Made by a program: the position numbers and the translations under genes. Below, piece after piece: positions 57,928-64,000 of a stretch of DNA of 64,000 bases. The stretch's first letter is position 1; each line of letters begins with the position of its first letter. Below the pieces are notes generated by a model that did not search any database, was not told the origin of the DNA, and was given only the letters and a program-made list of their open reading frames with translations. The stretch comes from Lunularia cruciata (lineage: Eukaryota > Streptophyta > Marchantiopsida > Lunulariales > Lunulariaceae), in NCBI GenBank assembly GCA_948567375.1, contig OX419758.1:30881001-30945000 (forward strand), read 5' to 3'.

Positions 57928-58606
57928 TGTAACACCCATTTGTGCATGTGTGTGGTATTGTGATATTTAGCTTGGTATTACAAGTACTTAAGAGATATTA
58001 TTTATATAGAGATAAAGGATGGTTCTATATTAGTCATGGTTAGCTAAAGTTAGTCATAGCTAAGATAGATGGGACCTTACTTTAGAGGAAGTAGAAAAGA
58101 TGAGCACCACTATTTTGGATTTTAGTGTGTTGACTTGGTATTATTCCTAGGTGTTTGGCTTTGGGGAAAGAGTTGAGAACTCTTGGGCCCGCAAGCCTTT
58201 TTGTTTTGGATTCTTCTTTAGTCCAAGGATAGCCCATGTGAAGGAATCCTTGCTTTAGTGGTTGGGTCAAGATAAGGGGAATATGCCCATGTGAATGGAT
58301 ATTCCTTTCTACTTTTTGACTTTACTTGACTTTTAGTCTAGTAACTTGAGTTACTACGGTAAATAGTAACTTTGGTACGTAACTATTTCACAAGTATATA
58401 AACAAGGGGTGAGGAGGTACTCATCATCCTTTCATTTGCAACTATCTCTCTCTCATTGAGTTCTCTAGTGAGCAATGTCTTGAGTCTTGGAGTGTTAGCC
58501 TTGGAGGAGTATGATGGAGTTGGGGTTCCTTGCCTTCTTAGTCCATGGTGCGCTACCATAATAGCCATCAGAGGTTCATCCTGAGTGAGAGACAGGCCGG
58601 CTCACA
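57928..58606 (+). repeat. A1 5' LTR
   Basis: 679 bp, TGTAACACCC...GGCTCACA, nearly identical to the A2 LTRs. Confidence 0.95.
58395..58403 (+). promoter_or_regulatory. TATA box in A1 5' LTR
   Basis: TATATAAAC followed by AAGGGG, about 205 bp before the LTR end. Confidence 0.6.
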
Positions 58607-58610
58607 TTTT

Positions 58611-58627
58611 TGGTTCCGTTGCCGGGA
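58611..58627 (+). other. A1 primer-binding site
   Basis: TGGTTCCGTTGCCGGGA, four bases after the LTR; same as in A2. Complementary to a tRNA end of the form TCCCGGCAACGGAACCA. Confidence 0.68.
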
Positions 58628-58647
58628 CCTCTCTAGAAGGCAAGATA

Positions 58648-58818
58648 ATGTTCCGCGTCCAATTCTACATTAGGCAGAAGGAGGCTATAAGAGCTCACTT
58701 GGAGAGAACATTAGGAGAGGAGAGGGCTGAACTTATGTTAGAGAACCAAGATCCATTTGTATACCCTGAAGTTCATTATGATGTCTTTGAGGTGATTTTG
58801 TACATCTTGTACACATGA
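58648..58818 (+). CDS. A1 56-aa leader ORF (ORF a)
   Basis: MFRVQFYIRQKEAIRAHL to FEVILYILYT and TGA. It is the first ATG after the primer-binding site in this frame. Hydrophobic C-terminus, charged middle (LERTLGEERAEL). Unknown function; conserved in all four family A copies that have the region. Confidence 0.5.
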   Translation: MFRVQFYIRQKEAIRAHLERTLGEERAELMLENQDPFVYPEVHYDVFEVILYILYT

Positions 58819-59466
58819 GAGGAATTGGAGAGATTGTGTGAGGTGGATTGCAGATTTTGGGGATTAAGGTGATTTTGGGCAAAATCTCAAGTTTGAGATC
58901 TGGACTTGAGATTTCTACACATGATAGCTTGGGTTATCTTTCAGTTAGCACACTTGAAATTATTGAGAGAGCTTCTATGCGCACTGGGCTAGAATTTTTG
59001 AAAGTTGATAGGGTAAAGTGCTCCCGCAACTGCATGCTCTCTGGAAAATTGTACAGAGTCTGCCATTTCTTCAATTTTTAGTGAATTGTCCTGAAAATTT
59101 CCAAGAAAATTCAGTGCATTGTATCCTACCCGGTGCCACAAAACTTAGAGAGAGATCATTTTTGCGGAGTGCGTTATGAGTTTTTGAAGTGAGGGGGGTG
59201 GTTTTCAGACCAAATCTGAAATATAGGTGCTGAATAGAAAGGTGTCTAGGCCAAATGGCTCGATGAAAAGATCTAAAATTTTGCAGGGAGGGACGCCCTA
59301 GAGTTGTGATCAAGTGTGGAAAATTTCAGAGGACTGTGACATATTCGTTGGGAGATTTGAGTGACATTGTGAGGAAGGGTCAATTCTGCAGAGTGGAGAT
59401 CTCATGCATGAGAAGTTTGAGATCAACAAAAAGCATGTTTGAGTGTTTAGATTCATCTTTGGGAAC
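58819..59466 (+). other. A1 untranslated leader segment
   Basis: About 650 bp conserved with A2 and, more loosely, A5. A 78-codon frame (58848-59081) is the only notable one and is not clearly conserved as protein. Packaging or dimerisation signals would be expected here, but none can be named by eye. Confidence 0.45.
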
Positions 59467-59940
59467 ATGGAGGGTCATCAAGAGTGGAAATTGAGATTAT
59501 GCAAGGTTCCCCAAGGGTTTGAGGTGATTGTAGGGGTGGATTTGAGGAAAAGAGAGTTTACAATAGAATTTGAAGAGAGTGTTGAGAGGATCCAAAAACC
59601 TACACCACTTGGAGGAAAGAGTGAGTCTAAGTGCTTTCTATGTGGAGAGAAGGGACATAAGGCAAGTTCATGTCCATTAACCTTTGAGAGCAAGAGATTG
59701 AGGGAAAGGAGAGGCTTACTTGACTTGGGTTTGCATGTTGGACCTTCTTCACCAAGATTGGGAGGGAGAAGATCTAAGACCAAGGAGTTGTGTGAGGTTT
59801 GTGGAGTTGAAGGACTTCCAAAAGGACATGAGTGTAGTGGAGTAAAAGCACTTTTGGAAACTTTGGTGAAGGATCTTGGAGAGAGTCTTAGTACAGCTAC
59901 AGAAATACTACCACCTTCATCAGCTAGTTCTCAAGATTAG
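59467..59940 (+). CDS. A1 leader zinc-knuckle protein (ORF c)
   Basis: 157 aa from ATG 59467 (aacATGG context). Residues 1-45: a small conserved part (MEGHQEWKLRLCKVPQG, VGVDLRKREFTIEFEE). CFLCGEKGHKASSC, a CX2CX4HX4C retroviral-type knuckle, at about 59-72. A basic stretch (ESKRLRERR). CEVCGVEGLPKGHEC, a CX2CX8HXC motif, at about 109-123. Helical C-terminus (VKALLETLVKDLGESL). It lies 235 bp before gag and is separate from it; gag has its own knuckle. Probably a nucleic-acid-binding accessory protein. Start choice is by Kozak context and homology with A2. Confidence 0.7.
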   Translation: MEGHQEWKLRLCKVPQGFEVIVGVDLRKREFTIEFEESVERIQKPTPLGGKSESKCFLCGEKGHKASSCPLTFESKRLRERRGLLDLGLHVGPSSPRLGGRRSKTKELCEVCGVEGLPKGHECSGVKALLETLVKDLGESLSTATEILPPSSASSQD

Positions 59941-60175
59941 TGATGGAGATAATCTTTCAACTTATGGATAAACTATCCATGAGAGTTAGATTAATATGCA
60001 CTCTAGGATTTGATGTTGCTATAGAAATCTTGGAGCAACCTGAACCTTTTTTGTTCCCTAGAGTGGATTATTCTCAGATGGTGTTAGTCATGTATATACT
60101 CTATTAGTAATAGAGTGAGAGAAAAGAAAAGAGAAAAAAAAAATTAAGAGAAAAGAAAGATAGTGAGGGGTTAAG

Positions 60176-63100
60176 ATGGGGAAACTTCCGGTTTTCTTTG
60201 GCAAGGATGGAGAAGATGTGGAGGCCTTTGTGAGAGACTTCAAGAGAGCTTGCATAGGAAACAATGAGAGGAGGAAGAATGAGTGGGCCTCATTATTACC
60301 AGATTTCTTTGAGGATGCAGCACTTACATGGTATGAGTCAGAATACCAAAAGAGAGAGAGGAGAGAGGGGGAAGAGGAGTCTTGGGAGACTTTGACTTCA
60401 GCACTCATTGAGAACTTTCTTCCTGATGAGAGTTATGAGAGATTGATGAGTGAGGTTACATTTCTCAAGCAAGGAGATGGAGAGAAAGTGAGGGTCTATG
60501 TGGAAAGAGTGGAAAAGTTGGAGTCCAGATTTCGCATAGTGTTGAGGAAGGGTGGGGATGATGTGGAGACTACAATGATTGGCATAGGGGCCATGCTCAC
60601 CAAGAATTTTGTGGGAGGATTGAGACCACAAATTAGAAGCAAGGTGAGATATGAGAAACCTTCTTCCAAGGTTGAAGCTATCAAGATCGCAATTCGTATG
60701 GAGGAGAGTTTGGAAGGGGATGAGAGTGATTTGGTGGTGAAGGAGGTTGTGCATCCTCCTCAAGGCTACAAGTATGGTGGAACTTCTGATACTTTGGTGA
60801 CAAGGGTTGCACCACAAGTAGTAGTTGCTCCAGTTCTTGCACCTCCACCAAAAGATCCACTCCAAACCATCACAGAACAACTTGCGGATCTCAAGATCAA
60901 TGTGGTGCAACTATGGGAGAAGAGAGAGGTGGATCAGAATGTAGGGAGAGGACCTAGGAGTTATGGAAACTATCCATATAGAGGAGGCCAACCAACCAAC
61001 AATTTCAATGATAGAAATTGTTTTGGTTGTGGAGGAAGAGGCCATATCCAAAGGAATTGCCCAAATTCCACTTACCATGGAGGAAGGGGTTATGAGGGAG
61101 CCAATAGAGGGAAAGAGAGAGGTAGTGAAACCCAAGTGGCTCCTAATCCCAACAAAGGTAAGGGGATAGCATCCATAGATGTGGTTGAGAGCAAGTATGA
61201 GAAGGGAGAGTGCTCAAACTCCAAGGGTCTTAATTTGGAGCTTTTGGCACAAGAGAAGAAGAGAGCTCGTTTTGCAGAGGATGTTCACTCTTCTCAAGGA
61301 TTTACTTCAAGCAAGGATACTCCTATGTCTACTAGGAGCACTCGCACCTCAACACCATCAACAACAAAGACTCCAAGGAAGAAGTTGGGGATGGAGGACT
61401 TCTTGATCTCAAAGCAACAATGGAACTACAATGTGTTGGAGGATGTTGGTAGTCACAAGGCTAACATCACAGTGGGCCAATTAATTGCTTTGAACCCTAC
61501 CTTGAGAAAGGAGCTTAGAGGTGGTTTGAGTTCTACAAGGAGCAAAAAGAAGAAGAAGGCAAAAGTTCCAGTATCAATGGGGGTGGTGGATGCCAAGCCA
61601 GCACCATGGGAGGCTTGTGAATATGCCTCCAAGATTGATGTGAGAGTGAATGGTCACAACATCAAGGATGCATTGGTTGATGGAGGATCAGCAGTGAATG
61701 CCATGTCAGAAAGGTTGATGAAGAAGTTGGGTATGATACCCTCAAGACCTTCAACATTTGTGGTGAGCATGGCAAACAAGCAACAAGTTCGACCAGTAGG
61801 GGTGATGGATAAGGTGGTAGTTTCAGTTATGGGAGTTCAAAATCTCATGACTTTCCAAGTCTTGAAGGATTCAAGCTATGACTTACTTCTTGGGAGGCCA
61901 TGGTTGAGAGCAGCACGCACAACTGATCGATGGCACAAAGGGTACTTGAGGATTGGGCCATCAAACCATAGAGTCACTGTTCCTGTGACTAACACCACCA
62001 ACACTTCACATTCAGATACCCCATCTTCTAATTATTGGGAATCAGATTCTGAAGAAGGAGCTTCAGGTGTGGACACAAGCATGGAAGAGGAGACTTCCAC
62101 GGAGGAGGATGAATCTGAATCTGATTCAGATGTGTATCCCTTGTGTGCTATGGATTTTTCACCTAAGCCAGAGGTTTTGAAGGACCCAGATAAATCACCA
62201 TTGACACTTGAGGAGGTAGAGAGAAGGTTATCTACCCTCAAGTATGGCCCAAATGTTACCAAGGAGGAGAAGGTGAGATTTGAGGAGATTTTCCGCAAGT
62301 TCATCCATGTGTTTGCTTTTAGTTACAAGGATTTGAAGGAAGTCACCTTGGAGGAGCACAAGATAGAGGTGGAGTCACATGCAAGACCAATCCGCCAAAA
62401 GCAACGTCGCATTAGCCCACCAATATCTTTGGTTGTGAAGGAGGAGATTGATAAGCTCAAGGAGGCTGGATTTATCTTTGAGGTGGAGAATTCAGAATGG
62501 GTGTCTCCAATTGTCATTGTGAAGAAAAAGAATGGCAAGCTTCGGGTATGTGTGGATTACAAGAAGCTTAATGCTGTTACCAAGAAGGACTACTACCCAT
62601 TGCCATTCATTGATGAGATCTTGGAGGAGGTTGCAGGTCATGAGAGGTACAGTTTTGGAGATGGTTATAGTGGATATAACCAAATAAAGATTGCACCAGA
62701 GCATCAACAACTCACCACATTCACCACACCTTGGGGAACTTACGCTTTCAAGGTCATGCCTTTTGGGCTTTGCAATGCTCCAGCCACATTCCAACGGTTC
62801 ATGAACAAGGTATTTGAACCTTTCATTGGGAAATTTGTGAGAGATTTCATTGATGACTTTTGTGTCTATGGGAGCAAGGAGGAGCACTTTGAGCACCTAA
62901 TCAAAGTCTTGCAACGCTTGGATGAGGCAAATGCATCACTCAACCCAGAGAAGTGCATTTTTGGATGTGAAGAAGGTCTACTTTTGGGGCACATCATCTC
63001 CAAGGATGGAATAGCAGTTGATCCTGAGAAGGTGAGGAAAATCTCAGACCTTCCATTCCCTTCAAGCTTGACAAAGTTACGCCAATTCTTGGGAATGGTT

Positions 63101-64000
63101 GGGTACTATAGGAGGTTCATCTTCTCATTTTCCAACAAGGCTTATGCATTGACCATCTACATGAAGAAGGGTGTAGATTACATGGTGATTTTGGAAGACA
63201 AGGAGGCTCTCAAAGCTTTTGAGGAGCTCAAGCAATCCCTTGTTGTAGCTCCAATTCTTGCTAAACCTGATTGGAGTAAGCCTTTCATCCTCTACACTGA
63301 TGCTTCTAATGTAGCTATAGGATGCACTCTTAGTCAATTAGACCAAGATGGGCATGATCATCCAATAGCTTATGCTAGTAGGCAGATGGTTTCAGCAGAG
63401 AAGAACTACTCTGTCACAGAGAGAGAAGGGTTGGCAGTGATCTTTGGTCTCAAGAAGTTTAGACACTACTTGATTGGAGGGAAAGCCACAATTGTCACGG
63501 ATCACAAGGCTTTGAAGTACATCTTCAACAAGCCTAATGTTGAAGGGAGACTAGCAAGGTGGATGATACTCTTGTCTGAGTATGACTACACAATTGAGGA
63601 TAGGCCAGGAAAGAAACATGCAAATGCTGATTTGTTATCTAGAGCCTATGATCATGATGGAGATGAGCCAGTAGATGATTCCTTCCCGGATGAGGAGCTC
63701 ATGACAATCTCAGTCACTCAAGAGATTCCAATGGAGTACAAGGAGATTGTGGATTTTGTGACAAGAGGTAACTATCCAGAAGGGATGCATGCTAGGGAGA
63801 GGAAGGCCCTTGCAGAAAGATCTAGACCTTACACAATGGTGGAGGATATTCTTTTTCACCAAGGAGCAGATGGTCTACTTCGAAGAGCAGTGGGTAAGGA
63901 AGAGTCTATCCTACTCATAAAGGAGTTTCATGAAGGTTTAGTATGTGGAGGACACTTTGCAGGAAAGGTGACTGCTTTCAAGATTCTAGATGCAGGTTAC
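60176..64000 (+). CDS. A1 gag-pol polyprotein, intact for 1275 codons, 3' end outside the window
   Basis: ATG 60176 (MGKLPVFFGKDGED); I find no stop in frame to base 64000. Gag core residues 1-230; CFGCGGRGHIQRNC at 282-295; Lys-rich linker; protease LVDGGSAVNAM with Asp 502 and LLGRPWLRAARTTDRW near 570; acidic linker (EEETSTEEDESESDSD); RT from about 700 with VCVDYKKLNAVTKKDYYPLP and FIDDF at 891-895; RNase H with TDAS (Asp 1042), VTEREGLAV, VTDHKALKY, ADLLSR; start of the integrase zinc finger (HEGLVCGGHF). A2 indicates a full length near 1608 aa. With a near-identical LTR family this is the best candidate for a recently active copy. Confidence 0.93.
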   Translation, partial: MGKLPVFFGKDGEDVEAFVRDFKRACIGNNERRKNEWASLLPDFFEDAALTWYESEYQKRERREGEEESWETLTSALIENFLPDESYERLMSEVTFLKQGDGEKVRVYVERVEKLESRFRIVLRKGGDDVETTMIGIGAMLTKNFVGGLRPQIRSKVRYEKPSSKVEAIKIAIRMEESLEGDESDLVVKEVVHPPQGYKYGGTSDTLVTRVAPQVVVAPVLAPPPKDPLQTITEQLADLKINVVQLWEKREVDQNVGRGPRSYGNYPYRGGQPTNNFNDRNCFGCGGRGHIQRNCPNSTYHGGRGYEGANRGKERGSETQVAPNPNKGKGIASIDVVESKYEKGECSNSKGLNLELLAQEKKRARFAEDVHSSQGFTSSKDTPMSTRSTRTSTPSTTKTPRKKLGMEDFLISKQQWNYNVLEDVGSHKANITVGQLIALNPTLRKELRGGLSSTRSKKKKKAKVPVSMGVVDAKPAPWEACEYASKIDVRVNGHNIKDALVDGGSAVNAMSERLMKKLGMIPSRPSTFVVSMANKQQVRPVGVMDKVVVSVMGVQNLMTFQVLKDSSYDLLLGRPWLRAARTTDRWHKGYLRIGPSNHRVTVPVTNTTNTSHSDTPSSNYWESDSEEGASGVDTSMEEETSTEEDESESDSDVYPLCAMDFSPKPEVLKDPDKSPLTLEEVERRLSTLKYGPNVTKEEKVRFEEIFRKFIHVFAFSYKDLKEVTLEEHKIEVESHARPIRQKQRRISPPISLVVKEEIDKLKEAGFIFEVENSEWVSPIVIVKKKNGKLRVCVDYKKLNAVTKKDYYPLPFIDEILEEVAGHERYSFGDGYSGYNQIKIAPEHQQLTTFTTPWGTYAFKVMPFGLCNAPATFQRFMNKVFEPFIGKFVRDFIDDFCVYGSKEEHFEHLIKVLQRLDEANASLNPEKCIFGCEEGLLLGHIISKDGIAVDPEKVRKISDLPFPSSLTKLRQFLGMVGYYRRFIFSFSNKAYALTIYMKKGVDYMVILEDKEALKAFEELKQSLVVAPILAKPDWSKPFILYTDASNVAIGCTLSQLDQDGHDHPIAYASRQMVSAEKNYSVTEREGLAVIFGLKKFRHYLIGGKATIVTDHKALKYIFNKPNVEGRLARWMILLSEYDYTIEDRPGKKHANADLLSRAYDHDGDEPVDDSFPDEELMTISVTQEIPMEYKEIVDFVTRGNYPEGMHARERKALAERSRPYTMVEDILFHQGADGLLRRAVGKEESILLIKEFHEGLVCGGHFAGKVTAFKILDAGY

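Larger units (their letters stand above)
57928..64000 (+). mobile_element. A1: most intact family A element, truncated by window end
   Basis: 5' LTR 57928-58606, primer-binding site, ORF a, ORF c and an uninterrupted gag-pol to base 64000 (inside the integrase zinc finger). Left flank gtac (57924-57927) should recur after the 3' LTR outside the window. It is inserted in C1 gag or its upstream region. Confidence 0.95.

Noticed and set aside
1-64000. tRNA, rRNA, CRISPR, operon or bacterial-type promoter features
   Set aside because: None seen; the window is eukaryotic repeat DNA. Short tRNA-like matches are the primer-binding sites.

Overview
The window is a nest of plant LTR retrotransposons inserted into one another. 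I see no host gene, tRNA, rRNA, or CRISPR array. All recognisable proteins are Ty3/Metaviridae-type (PR-RT-RNase H-integrase, CCHC gag). The paralogous, heavily nested families point to a streptophyte with a large genome. The RT/protease style of family C recalls my memory of moss, lycophyte, fern and charophyte elements, so a non-seed plant is a reasonable guess, but it is not proven.

Three families explain almost everything. Family A (A1-A5) has 679-692 bp LTRs (TGTAACACCC...GGCTCACA), 4-bp target duplications, a long leader carrying a 56-aa ORF and a zinc-knuckle ORF, then one gag-pol frame of about 1608 codons. Family E (E1, E2 and solo LTRs B1, B2, B4, B5, B6) has giant LTRs of about 3.8 kb (TGTGG...GTTGTCACA) with 5-bp duplications. 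These LTRs themselves carry an ORF of about 857 codons (conserved N-terminal domain, acidic/basic middle, long coiled coil). Family C (C1) is the oldest host: gag, protease, a cytosine-5 DNA methyltransferase domain, RT, RNase H, and a PHD finger just before the polypurine tract and LTR.

Layout. 1-20183: element E1 (minus strand, running off the left edge), interrupted by A2 (2774-10572) and by E2 (15022-19131, plus). 20184-57927: C1 on the minus strand, interrupted by A5 (20331-22763), B1 with B2 nested inside (22819-30399), B4 with B5 inside (31976-39536), B6 with A3 inside (40962-51993) and the deletion remnant A4 (55031-56319). 57928-64000: A1 (plus), the most intact element, with gag-pol open to the window edge. 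Two stretches inside the C1 span (31405-31975 and 39537-39944) are not assigned to a family.

Target duplications recognised on both sides: ggac (A2), agtc (A3), gtct (A4), tacac (B1), agtaa (B2), agcac (B4), ggagg (B5), gatat (B6). They give a clear relative chronology: C1 first; E1, A5, B1, B4, B6, A4 and A1 into it; then A2 and E2 into E1, B2 into B1, B5 into B4 and A3 into B6. Most disabling changes are C-to-T or G-to-A nonsense changes, as expected of cytosine-methylated, silenced repeats.

The most notable points are the methyltransferase plus PHD finger in C1, and the long ORF inside the giant LTRs of family E.
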